Source of the DNA: Alphaproteobacteria bacterium MarineAlpha5_Bin9 | GTDB taxonomy: Bacteria; Pseudomonadota; Alphaproteobacteria; HIMB59; GCA-002718135 | Direction: 5' to 3' | Length of the DNA stretch: 64,000 bases | Assembly (NCBI GenBank): GCA_002937895.1 | Contig: PTKV01000003.1 | Span: forward strand, 43,244-107,243 | Shown: positions 54,040 through 62,874 of the stretch, in pieces | Position numbering within the stretch: the stretch's first letter is position 1 | How the letters are laid out: every line of letters begins with the position of its first letter | The notes under the pieces: model-generated | What the model was told of the DNA's origin: nothing | What the model saw: only the letters and a program-made list of their open reading frames with translations | Databases searched by the model: none | Position numbers and translations under genes: made by a program

Positions 54040-55701
54040 TTGATGAAAAAAGAAATTGATCCAATAACTACAGAAATAATTCAAAGTTCACTTCAAGCAG
54101 CTTGTGATGAAATGTTTATAGCTATGAGAAAAACAGCTATGAGCTCTATAATATATGAAGTTCTAGATTTTGGCACTGCCATAACTGACTCTGATGGTAA
54201 CATTGCTGCATCTGGAGCTGGAATTCCTGCCTTTATTGCTATGTGCGATAAAGCTGTTCAAGCAGTAATTAAAAAATATGATAACTCAGATATTAAAGAA
54301 GGAGATGTTTTTGCTACTAATGATCCATACAATGGGGGTGTGACCCACTTAAATGATGTCATAGTAGTTATGCCAATTTTTTCTTCAGGGGAAAGAATAG
54401 CCTGGAGCGCTAATATTGCTCATTGGCCAGATTTAGGAGGTATGGCTCCTGGCGGTATATCCGCAGATGCTAAAGAAATTTTCCAAGAGGGTCTTCAATT
54501 ACCAGTAATAAAAATGATTGAAAAAGGAAAACCAATACAATCAGTTATAGACATTATAACTGCTAATAGTAGAATTCCTCAATATACTCTTGGAGATATG
54601 TGGGCAGCTATTGCTTCTATAAGAGTTGGTGAAATAAGAATAAAAGAAATAGCAAATAAATATGGAACAGAAACTTTTAAACAATCTGTCCAACTGTTTA
54701 TGGATTATGGAGAGCAAGCCTCATTAGATTCTCTTAAAAAATTACCAAAAGGAACATTTTATGGTGAGGATTTATTAGATGATGGAAAAAAAATTCAAGT
54801 AAAAGTAACTATTACAGATAAAGAATTTTTAGTAGATTTAAGAAACAATCCAAAACAAGATGATGGTCCTAACAATGCTTCTCTAGATGGCACAATAGTA
54901 TCAGCTCAAATGGCTTTTAAATCTATAAGTACTGGGGACTTTGTTTGTAATGCTGGTACTTTTAGACCTTTAAAAGTAATAGCAGATGAAGGATCAATGT
55001 TTAATCCTACTCGACCAGCTGCTCAAGGAATATATTATGAAACCGATATCAGATCTTATGATTTAATTTGGAAAGCAATATCTGGTTTGAATCCAGAAAA
55101 ATCAACAGCAGGAAGTTTTGCATCTATTTGTGGAACTTTTATGGGTGGTCAACATCCAGATACAGGAGCAACTTTTATTATTATTGAACCTCAAGTAGGC
55201 GGGTGGGGAGCTTATAGCAAGGGAGATGGTTGTAATGCAAACTTTTCTGCTTTTCATGGTGATACCTTTAATACACCTGCTGAAATTTCTGAAGCACGTC
55301 ATGGTGTTTATGTAGATCAAATGAGATTAAATGACGAAGATGGTGGAGAAGGAAAGTTCCGTGGCGGAAAAGGTATAATAATGGATTATAGAATAAGATC
55401 AAAAAATGCTTGGGTAACTGTAGCATATACTAGATCAAAAAGTTTGCCTTGGGCTTTGCAAGGCGGAAATGAAGGAGCGCCAAACTATATTGAGCATATT
55501 AAAAAAGATGGAACAATCAATAAATATTCAGTTATTACTGGCTTAACTTTAGAACCTGAAGACATAATAAGAATTCATACTGGAAGTGGGGGAGGTTTTG
55601 GCAAACCAGAAGATAGAGATTCTAAGTTAATCGAAGAAGATTTATTAAATGAATACATTACTTTTGAACAAGCTAAAAAATTTTATAATTATAAAAAATA
55701 A
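54040..55701 (+). CDS. hyuB: Hydantoinase/oxoprolinase subunit B (paralogue 3)
   Basis: This 553-residue HyuB is diverged from the other two and closer to the standard HyuB type: 'FATNDPYNGGVTHLNDVIVV', 'ANIAHWPDLGGMAPGGISAD', 'IFQEGLQLPVIKM', 'DGPNNASLDGTIVSAQMA', 'EDGGEGKFRGGKGIIMDYRI' and 'IHTGSGGGFGKPEDRD'. It is the natural partner of the HyuA just upstream. putA follows after five bases. Confidence 0.93.
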   Translation: MMKKEIDPITTEIIQSSLQAACDEMFIAMRKTAMSSIIYEVLDFGTAITDSDGNIAASGAGIPAFIAMCDKAVQAVIKKYDNSDIKEGDVFATNDPYNGGVTHLNDVIVVMPIFSSGERIAWSANIAHWPDLGGMAPGGISADAKEIFQEGLQLPVIKMIEKGKPIQSVIDIITANSRIPQYTLGDMWAAIASIRVGEIRIKEIANKYGTETFKQSVQLFMDYGEQASLDSLKKLPKGTFYGEDLLDDGKKIQVKVTITDKEFLVDLRNNPKQDDGPNNASLDGTIVSAQMAFKSISTGDFVCNAGTFRPLKVIADEGSMFNPTRPAAQGIYYETDIRSYDLIWKAISGLNPEKSTAGSFASICGTFMGGQHPDTGATFIIIEPQVGGWGAYSKGDGCNANFSAFHGDTFNTPAEISEARHGVYVDQMRLNDEDGGEGKFRGGKGIIMDYRIRSKNAWVTVAYTRSKSLPWALQGGNEGAPNYIEHIKKDGTINKYSVITGLTLEPEDIIRIHTGSGGGFGKPEDRDSKLIEEDLLNEYITFEQAKKFYNYKK

Positions 55702-55706
55702 TTGCT

Positions 55707-58700
55707 ATGCTTAATTATACTAATGAAATTTCTTTTGATGATATAAATAAAATAGCTTACGCTTCAGAAAACGATGTATCAAAAATTTTACTTAATTATT
55801 TTGAGCCAGAATATTCAAAAAGAATTTCAAATATTAATGATAGAGCAAATGAAATTGTCAAAACTGTTCGTAAGTCAATTAAATCAGATAGTCCAATCGA
55901 AAATTTACTACAAGAATACGAATTAAATACCAAAGAAGGGACCGTTTTACTCTGTTTAGCTGAAGCTCTTTTGAGAATACCTGACAAAAAAACAATGGAT
56001 AGACTTTTAGAAGATAAATTTGCATCAGTTGATTGGAGAACTCATATTGGAGCGGACAAAGGTGTCTTTGTTAATGCTTCTTCTTGGGCCTTTTTTTTAA
56101 CAGGTAGTATTCTTGATAAAAAAGAAACAGATAAAACCAAACTCGAGGAAACATATAAAGGTTTGATTAAAAGAAGTAGTGAACCAGTTATTAGAGTTGC
56201 AGTTAAAAAAGCAGTAACTATTTTAGCAAAGCAATTTGTTTTTAAACCCACCATAGAAGACGGTATGAAATTTACTAAATCTGAGAAATATAAAAAAAAC
56301 ATCTTCTCTTTTGATATGCTTGGAGAAGGAGCAAGAACAATGTTAGATGCAAATAGATATTATGAAGATTATATTAATTCTATACATGAAGTAGGAAAAA
56401 AACTTGAAAATAGTAACGATATTAAATTTTCAAATGGAGTATCTATAAAAATCTCAGCTCTCCATCCAAGATATGAAAGAAACAAAATAAAGGATTTAGA
56501 TTTAGAACTTTTACCAAAATTAATTAAGCTGTGTGAATTATGTAAAGAATATAATATTCAACTTTGCATTGATGCTGAAGAAAATTACAGACTAATATTA
56601 TCATTAAAACTTTTAGAAAAATTATCAGCAACTAAAAGTTTAGAAGGGTGGAATGGTTTAGGTTTAGCGGTTCAAGCATATCAAAAAAGAGCTTTTTTTG
56701 TAATTGATTGGCTAAATAAACTTGCCAAAAGGGATAATAGAATAATTAATGTAAGACTTGTTAAAGGTGCGTATTGGGATACAGAAATAAAACTTGCTCA
56801 GGAACTTGGAGTTCCAAACTATCCGGTATTTACTAGAAAATCTCTCACAGATTTATCTTGGATGGCATGTGCTATGAAATTATTTACTTTACAGGAAAAT
56901 ATATTTCCACAATTTGCTACTCATAATGCATATTCAATTGCATTCATAGAAGAGTTTGGAAAAGATAAAATTTTTGAATTTCAAAGAATTCATGGAATGG
57001 CTGATAAAATTCATGATTATTTCAATAGATTCTCAAGTGATAATTATCAAAAGTGCAGAATATATGCTCCGGTTGGTGAATACGACGATTTACTTCCTTA
57101 CTTAATGAGAAGGTTACTTGAAAATGGAGCCAACACATCTTTTGTTAATAAGATAAATGATCCTAAACTTGATATAAATGAAATTATTAAGGATCCATTG
57201 GAAATTATAAAAAAGTATAAAGAATATTCAAATCCACAGATACCCATACCAAGTAGAATATATTTACCTCTTAGGAAAAATGCTAAAGGTTATGATTTAG
57301 AAAATGAGTTTACTAGAAAAGAAATGGAAAATATTTTTCAGGAAAAAGAATTGAATTTAAAAGCGAGTTCAATAGTAAGTGGAAAAAATATTTTTGAAGA
57401 ATCTTTTAAAGTTTATAATCCTGCTGATTTAGATGAATTATTAGGGGAAGTTTCCTTTGCTTCTGATGAAACTATAAAAAAATCTATAGATGTATCTTCT
57501 AATTTTTTTAACAAATGGAAAAATTATGATTTGTTAGAAAAAGTTAAAATAATAGACAAATTCGCAGATTTAATTGAGGAAAACAAAGATCATTTAATTA
57601 AAATATGCGTTATGGAAGCTGGAAAAACCATTCGAGATTCAATTGATGATTTAAGAGAAGCTGTTGATTTTTGTCATTATTATTCAAGTGAGGCAATTAG
57701 ATTGTTTGAAAAACCAAATGAACTAAAAGGTCCAACAGGTGAAAAAAATAAATTAATTTATGAAGGTAAAGGAGTGATTTTTGCAATTAGTCCTTGGAAT
57801 TTTCCAATAGCAATATTTACAGGGCAAATTGTATCATCTTTAGTTACAGGAAATACTGTTATAGCAAAGCCTGCTGAACAAACATCCTTAATTGCATTTG
57901 AAATAATCAAATTACTTTTTAAAGCAGGTTTACCTTATGAAGCACTTCAGTTAATTTTGGGTAAAGGTGAAGATATAGGTCCCAAAATTTTGCTTGATGA
58001 TAGGATCAAAGGTGTTGTATTTACAGGATCCTGTGAAACTGCAAAAAATATTCAAAACAATTTAAGCAAAAGAGATGGTGAAATTATTCCTTTAACTGCT
58101 GAAACAGGAGGATTAAATTTTATGATTATTGACTCCTCAGCATTAACTGAACAGGTTGTAGATGATGCCATTGAATCAGGTTTTAATGGAGCAGGACAAA
58201 GATGTTCAGCCTTAAGAATATTAGCTATACAAGATGAAGTTTATGATAAAACTTTAGAAATGCTTTCTGGAGCAACAAAAAAAATTAAAGTTGGTCTTCC
58301 AAATTTATTAAATACTGACATTGGCTCTGTAATTGATAATACTGCAAAAAATAAAATTGACAATCATCTTAAAAAATTTAATTCTAATATTATTGCCCAA
58401 GCCCCCTTAGATAATAATTTAAATGGTTTTTTTGTGACACCTACTATTATAGAAATAAATAATATTACTGATATTAAAGAAGAAGTATTTGGGCCAGTGA
58501 TTCATGTATACAAATATCAAGCTAATAAAATTGAGGAATTAGTTCAGGATATTAATTCTTTAAATTATGGTTTAACACTGGGTATTCAAAGTAGAATTGA
58601 AAATACTATTAACTATATTTTTAATAATGCAAACATAGGTAATATCTATATTAATAGAAATATTGTAGGTGCTGTTGTTGGGGTTCAACCTTTTGGCGGA

Positions 58701-58838
58701 AGAGGTCTTTCGGGAACAGGTCCAAAAGCAGGAGGGCCAAATTATTTAATGAAATTTGTAAATGAAAAATCATACTCTTATGACACTACTGCTGCTGGGG
58801 GTAACGCAACTCTATTTATGATGTCTGATAATCAATAA
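55707..58838 (+). CDS. putA: Bifunctional proline dehydrogenase/P5C dehydrogenase PutA
   Basis: This 1043-residue enzyme oxidises proline to glutamate. The FAD-dependent proline dehydrogenase barrel (about 190-480) shows 'NVRLVKGAYWDTEIKLAQ', 'FATHNAYSIAFI' and 'FEFQRIHGMADKI'. The aldehyde dehydrogenase half (about 560-1020) shows 'ISPWNFPIAIFTGQI', 'FTGSCETAKNI', catalytic Cys in 'FNGAGQRCSALRIL', and 'GGRGLSGTGPKAGGPNY'. It lacks the ribbon-helix-helix DNA-binding N-terminus of the 1300-residue E. coli type, so it is a non-regulatory PutA. Its place between hyuB and an HpbD-like gene links proline use to this operon. Confidence 0.96.
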   Translation: MLNYTNEISFDDINKIAYASENDVSKILLNYFEPEYSKRISNINDRANEIVKTVRKSIKSDSPIENLLQEYELNTKEGTVLLCLAEALLRIPDKKTMDRLLEDKFASVDWRTHIGADKGVFVNASSWAFFLTGSILDKKETDKTKLEETYKGLIKRSSEPVIRVAVKKAVTILAKQFVFKPTIEDGMKFTKSEKYKKNIFSFDMLGEGARTMLDANRYYEDYINSIHEVGKKLENSNDIKFSNGVSIKISALHPRYERNKIKDLDLELLPKLIKLCELCKEYNIQLCIDAEENYRLILSLKLLEKLSATKSLEGWNGLGLAVQAYQKRAFFVIDWLNKLAKRDNRIINVRLVKGAYWDTEIKLAQELGVPNYPVFTRKSLTDLSWMACAMKLFTLQENIFPQFATHNAYSIAFIEEFGKDKIFEFQRIHGMADKIHDYFNRFSSDNYQKCRIYAPVGEYDDLLPYLMRRLLENGANTSFVNKINDPKLDINEIIKDPLEIIKKYKEYSNPQIPIPSRIYLPLRKNAKGYDLENEFTRKEMENIFQEKELNLKASSIVSGKNIFEESFKVYNPADLDELLGEVSFASDETIKKSIDVSSNFFNKWKNYDLLEKVKIIDKFADLIEENKDHLIKICVMEAGKTIRDSIDDLREAVDFCHYYSSEAIRLFEKPNELKGPTGEKNKLIYEGKGVIFAISPWNFPIAIFTGQIVSSLVTGNTVIAKPAEQTSLIAFEIIKLLFKAGLPYEALQLILGKGEDIGPKILLDDRIKGVVFTGSCETAKNIQNNLSKRDGEIIPLTAETGGLNFMIIDSSALTEQVVDDAIESGFNGAGQRCSALRILAIQDEVYDKTLEMLSGATKKIKVGLPNLLNTDIGSVIDNTAKNKIDNHLKKFNSNIIAQAPLDNNLNGFFVTPTIIEINNITDIKEEVFGPVIHVYKYQANKIEELVQDINSLNYGLTLGIQSRIENTINYIFNNANIGNIYINRNIVGAVVGVQPFGGRGLSGTGPKAGGPNYLMKFVNEKSYSYDTTAAGGNATLFMMSDNQ

Positions 58839-58840
58839 AA

Positions 58841-59950
58841 ATGTTAAAAATAAAATCAATAGAAGTATATAAAATTAAACTTCCTCTAAAAGAAGGAAAA
58901 TATAGTTGGTCTCATGGTAATTCGGTTTCAACTTTTGATTCAACAGTTGTTAAAGTAAATACACAATATCCTAATATATATGGATTTGGTGAAGTGTGTA
59001 CTTTAGGTCCAGCTTATCTTCCTGCATATCCTGAAGGAGTTAGAGAAGGGATAAAGAAATTTGGTAAATTATTGATTGGATCAGATCCAACTGAAATAAA
59101 TAAAATAAATGATTTAATGGATTCTGGTTTAAAAGGTCATAATTATACTAAATCACCTATTGATATTGCTTGTTGGGATATATTAGGAAAGTATACTGAA
59201 CAACCATTATGGAAATTGTTAGGTGGAAAATATGGTAATTTTGTAGATCTCTATAGAGCAATTTCTCAAGAAGAACCGAAAACTATGTTAAAAAAAGTCA
59301 AAAAATATAAAAAAGAAGGATATTCAAAATTTCAATTAAAGGTTGGTGGGAATCCCGACGATGATATTGACAGAATAAAACTTATAAGATCTGCTTTGAG
59401 TAAAAAAGATGTTTTAGTAGCTGATGCAAACACAGGATGGTTAATGCATGATGCATTAAGGGTAATAAAAGATACTGAGTATTTAGATGTTTATTATGAA
59501 CAACCTTGTATTACTTATGAAGAATGTTTATCAATAAGGAAAAAAACTACTAATCCTTTTATCCTAGATGAAAGTATCCAATCAATAAATGATTTTTTGA
59601 GAGCTTATAATGATAGAGCAATGGATATAATAAATATTAAAATAAGTAAATTAGGCGGAATAACCAAAAGTAGAGTTTTAAGAGATTTATGTATTGAATT
59701 AGGTATATCAATGACTATCGAAGATTCTTGGGGTGGTGATATAGCAACTTCAGCAATTTCTCATCTTTCACACAGCACTCCAGAAAAATTTCGCTTCTCA
59801 TCTACTGATTTTAATAGTTATAATACTTTATCTTATTCAAAAAATTCTCCAAAAAGAAAAGAAGGAAAATTTTCTGCATCAAATAATCCAGGGTTAGGGT
59901 TAACAGTTGATTTAAAAAAATTAGGAAGGCCTTTATTTAAAATAATATAA
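58841..59950 (+). CDS. Enolase-superfamily enzyme, HpbD-like (hydroxyproline-betaine epimerase/related)
   Basis: This 369-residue member of the muconate-lactonizing subgroup has metal ligands in 'VADANTGW', 'YYEQPC' and 'ILDESI', and lysines in 'KFQLKVGG' and 'INIKISKLGG', the epimerase/racemase arrangement. 'MDSGLKGHNYTKSPIDIACWD', 'IEDSWGGDIATSAISHLS' and 'NPGLGLTVDLKKLGRPLF' resemble, from memory, 4-hydroxyproline betaine 2-epimerase (HpbD) and cis-3-hydroxyproline dehydratase. It follows putA by two bases, which supports a proline-type substrate. Confidence 0.85.
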   Translation: MLKIKSIEVYKIKLPLKEGKYSWSHGNSVSTFDSTVVKVNTQYPNIYGFGEVCTLGPAYLPAYPEGVREGIKKFGKLLIGSDPTEINKINDLMDSGLKGHNYTKSPIDIACWDILGKYTEQPLWKLLGGKYGNFVDLYRAISQEEPKTMLKKVKKYKKEGYSKFQLKVGGNPDDDIDRIKLIRSALSKKDVLVADANTGWLMHDALRVIKDTEYLDVYYEQPCITYEECLSIRKKTTNPFILDESIQSINDFLRAYNDRAMDIINIKISKLGGITKSRVLRDLCIELGISMTIEDSWGGDIATSAISHLSHSTPEKFRFSSTDFNSYNTLSYSKNSPKRKEGKFSASNNPGLGLTVDLKKLGRPLFKII

Positions 59951-59953
59951 ATT

Positions 59954-60703
59954 TTAAAAAGAGTTATCAATTGCTCCTGTTATTAAGCCTGTTACTTCTT
60001 CAGGTGATGAATTCTTAATTTCCTTATCAGAAACTTTAACACCCCTTCTTAAGACCATAACTCTGTCACACACTTCAAAAACATCCATCATTCGGTGACT
60101 AATTAAAATAATTCCAATATTTTTTTCTTTTAATTTTAAAATATATTCTAGAACTTCTTTAACTTGTTTTACACTTATTGCAGCAGTTGGTTCATCCATT
60201 ATAACTATCTCAGGATTTGATAATCTTGTTCTTGATAGTGCTACTGCTTGTTTTTGTCCGCCTGATAGTGTTTTAACAAATTGGTTAGATCTTGTATCAG
60301 ATTTTAATTCTTTAAAAAGTTCTTTGGAATTTTCTTTCATAGCTTTAAAATCTACAAACTTAATTGGTCCAAATTTAAATTTTGTTAACCATCTTCCTAA
60401 ATAGACATTTTCGTAAGCTCGTAAATTATCACATAAAGCTAAGTCTTGATATACAACTTCAATACCTTTTTCTTGAGCGTCTAATGGTTTATGAAAAGTT
60501 ACTTCTTGATTATGTAAAAAAATTTTTCCATATGTAGGGAGATAGTTACCCGCTATAATTTTAATAAGTGTAGATTTTCCAGCTCCATTATCACCCATTA
60601 AACCTAAACATTGACCTTTTGATAAAGATAAATTTATATTAGATAAAGCTTCAACCCCACCAAAGTTTTTTGAAATATTTTCTAGTTTTAGCACTTTTTC
60701 CAT
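59954..60703 (-). CDS. Sugar-type ABC transporter ATPase (single domain)
   Basis: This 249-residue ATPase of the carbohydrate-uptake CUT2 group has Walker A 'GDNGAGKSTLIKIIAG', signature 'LSGGQKQAVALSR', Walker B 'IVIMDEPTAAI' and 'ILISHRMMDVFEVCDRVMVL'. RbsA has two such domains; this has one, as in FrcA-type proteins. It is encoded divergently from the binding protein and permease genes and convergent with the HpbD-like gene. Confidence 0.9.
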   Translation of the reverse strand: MEKVLKLENISKNFGGVEALSNINLSLSKGQCLGLMGDNGAGKSTLIKIIAGNYLPTYGKIFLHNQEVTFHKPLDAQEKGIEVVYQDLALCDNLRAYENVYLGRWLTKFKFGPIKFVDFKAMKENSKELFKELKSDTRSNQFVKTLSGGQKQAVALSRTRLSNPEIVIMDEPTAAISVKQVKEVLEYILKLKEKNIGIILISHRMMDVFEVCDRVMVLRRGVKVSDKEIKNSSPEEVTGLITGAIDNSF

Positions 60704-60741
60704 AATAATTTTCTTAGTTTTTTATATATATATTATATTTA

Positions 60742-60795
60742 AAGTATAAAAATTATACTTAAATAAAAATAATTAAAATACTTATATTTAGTATT
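60742..60795. promoter_or_regulatory. Two operator-like inverted repeats in divergent promoter region
   Basis: AAGTATAA-AAA-TTATACTT (60742-60760) is a perfect 8-base-arm palindrome. A second, related repeat AATACT-TATATTT-AGTATT (60777-60795) has its centre 35 bases away. Both share the AGTAT/ATACT core and lie between the divergent ATPase and binding-protein genes. This layout fits a regulator binding two sites, but AT-richness lowers the weight. Confidence 0.4.
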
Positions 60796-60851
60796 AAAAA
60801 TTATTATTGTATTAATTTCATGTCTATGCTAGCTTTTTTTTGGAGGTATTT

Positions 60852-61847
60852 ATGAAATTTTTAATATCAATTTTTTCATTATTTTTTACTATTTTAAGCT
60901 TTAATACAGTTTATGCAAAAGGTGAGCACATAGCTTTTTTTGCAGCATCCAGTGAAAATGGCTTTAACCAAGCTGTTTATGAGGGGGTTGCAGCTAAAGC
61001 TAAAGAAATGGGAGCAACAAGTAAAATGTTTAACGGTGAATTCAATGCGGTTGTTCAAGCTCAGCAAATAGAAGATGCAATTGCATCTAAAGAATTTGAT
61101 GGCTTTGTTGTTCTTCCAAATGATTCTGTAGGAATAGCAAATTTTGTTAAAGAAGCTATAGATGCTGGAATTCCAACAGCTACTACTTTGTTTCCTATTG
61201 GCCCTGATTTAACTACTATGAAAGATCAAATTGGTGGTATTACAGCAACTGTTATCCATCCTGTTATTGAAGGTGCAACTTGGCAAGCTGAAGCAGTCGT
61301 AAATGAAGGTTGTAAAGGTATTAACCCATGTAATGTTATAATAATAATAGGGCAAAAAATTTATCCATTTGATAACTTACGTTTGGAAACTTTTAATAAA
61401 ATTTTAAGTGCTCACAGCAATATTAAAGTTGTTGCTGAAGTTATGGGTAATTATGATCCAGATACATCTTTGACTGGTGTCCAAGATGCATTACAGGCTA
61501 ATGCTGGAACAGAAATACACGTTATACTTTCCAATGCTGACCAACATTTAGTAGGCGCTGACATTGCGCTTGAAGATGCTGGATATAAAGTAGAAGATCT
61601 TTTTCTCATGGGTGGAGGTGCATCCGCGATAGGATTAGATATGGTAAGACAAGGAAGATGGGATTATACTAAAGGAGACTTTCCTTTTAGTTTAGGATTG
61701 TACGGAACTGAAGCTGTTATTAAACAACTTCGAGGAGAATCTTTTGAATCAGAAATTAATATGGATGAAAGAGGTCCTGTTCCTGGTTTAATTAATAAAG
61801 CTATATTAGATCAATATCCTGATTTTAAAGGTGAATGGAAAGGTTAA
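60852..61847 (+). CDS. Sugar-type (RbsB-like) ABC substrate-binding protein
   Basis: This 331-residue periplasmic protein has a Sec signal ('LISIFSLFFTILSFNTVYAK') and the Peripla_BP_4 layout: 'IAFFAASSENGFNQAVYEG', 'EFDGFVVLPNDSVGIANFV', 'HVILSNADQHLVGADIALED'. I chose ATG 60852 because GGAGG sits just before it; the track start is a TTG inside that ribosome-binding site. The ligand is unknown. A hyuA gene follows the permease, so the ligand may be a cyclic nitrogen compound and not a sugar. Confidence 0.9.
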   Translation: MKFLISIFSLFFTILSFNTVYAKGEHIAFFAASSENGFNQAVYEGVAAKAKEMGATSKMFNGEFNAVVQAQQIEDAIASKEFDGFVVLPNDSVGIANFVKEAIDAGIPTATTLFPIGPDLTTMKDQIGGITATVIHPVIEGATWQAEAVVNEGCKGINPCNVIIIIGQKIYPFDNLRLETFNKILSAHSNIKVVAEVMGNYDPDTSLTGVQDALQANAGTEIHVILSNADQHLVGADIALEDAGYKVEDLFLMGGGASAIGLDMVRQGRWDYTKGDFPFSLGLYGTEAVIKQLRGESFESEINMDERGPVPGLINKAILDQYPDFKGEWKG

Positions 61848-61882
61848 TAAATAATTTCTTATTTATTAATATTTGATTTTTG

Positions 61883-61911
61883 CTGGGCTAAACTTGATTA
61901 AGTTAGCCCAG
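61883..61911 (+). terminator. Hairpin between binding-protein and permease genes
   Basis: The stem CTGGGCTAAACTT / AAGTTAGCCCAG (one bulged A, 4-base loop) lies 35 bases after the binding-protein stop and before the permease ATG. There is no strong T-run, so it is more likely a stabilising or attenuating stem than a full terminator. It is one of the rare GC-rich stems in the window. Confidence 0.7.
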
Positions 61912-61936
61912 TAAATTTAATTAATAATAAAAAAAT

Positions 61937-62869
61937 ATGCAATTTTATCAATTAATAAATTTTCTTAGAGAATATGCAGTTTTAATTTTAATTGTTTTGT
62001 TAATGATAATTTTATCACTTGCGAGTGATGCTTTTTTATCTCCAAGAAATTTATTAAATATATTAAATCAAAATGCACCTTTAGCTATAATTGCAGCAGC
62101 TTTAACACTTTGCATTATAGCTGGGGGCTTTGATCTTTCTACAGCCTCTGTTTTTGGAGTTGCAAGTTGTGCTGCTGCATGGATTGCTGTAAATGTTGAT
62201 CCTTTACTTGGGCTAGCTTTAGCACCATTATTAGGAGTTATTCTAGGATATATAAATGGAGTTTTAATAACTTCCTTAGGAGTCCATTCTTTTTTAGCAA
62301 CAATAGCCACGAGCTTAATTTATAGAGGTATAGCAATTTTGATAACTGGTGGCTTTCTAATACCTGTTAGAATGCAAGAATTTGTTTGGCTTGGAAGAGG
62401 AAAGATTTATGGCATACATTATACAGTATTTATTCTAATAATATTCACTATTTTAATGACAATAATTTTAAACAGAACAACATTTGGTAGAAATGTTTTT
62501 GCTGTAGGTGGGAATGAAGAAGCTGCTAAATTGTCTGGAATCAGAGTTAATTTAATAACAATTTATACTTTTGCTCTAACAGGTTTAGCTGCAGGTTTAG
62601 CAGGTGCAATTCAAGTATCAAGAATTTCTTTAGGCCAACCTCAGGCTGGATTGGGAATGGAGTTACAAGCAATTGCAGCTGTAATATTGGGTGGAACAAG
62701 TATTTATGGGGGACATGGCGCAGTTTGGAGATCAGTAGCAGGAGTAATGGTTTTAGCTTTAATTAATAATGGATTTAATATTTTAAACGCTGATCCATTT
62801 TGGAAAGATGTAACTACAGGTGTAATAATTTTTGGAGCTGTTGCTTTAACCGCTGGGAGAAAAAGATAA
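61937..62869 (+). CDS. Sugar-type (RbsC-like) ABC permease
   Basis: This 310-residue membrane protein of the BPD_transp_2 family has about eight to ten helices. Landmarks are 'ALTLCIIAGGFDLSTASVFG', 'GYINGVLITSLGVHSFLATI', 'RNVFAVGGNEEAAKLSGIRV' and 'LQAIAAVILGGTSIYGGHGA'. It completes the transporter with the divergent ATPase and upstream binding protein. The last hyuA starts six bases after its stop. Confidence 0.93.
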   Translation: MQFYQLINFLREYAVLILIVLLMIILSLASDAFLSPRNLLNILNQNAPLAIIAAALTLCIIAGGFDLSTASVFGVASCAAAWIAVNVDPLLGLALAPLLGVILGYINGVLITSLGVHSFLATIATSLIYRGIAILITGGFLIPVRMQEFVWLGRGKIYGIHYTVFILIIFTILMTIILNRTTFGRNVFAVGGNEEAAKLSGIRVNLITIYTFALTGLAAGLAGAIQVSRISLGQPQAGLGMELQAIAAVILGGTSIYGGHGAVWRSVAGVMVLALINNGFNILNADPFWKDVTTGVIIFGAVALTAGRKR

Positions 62870-62874
62870 ATTAA

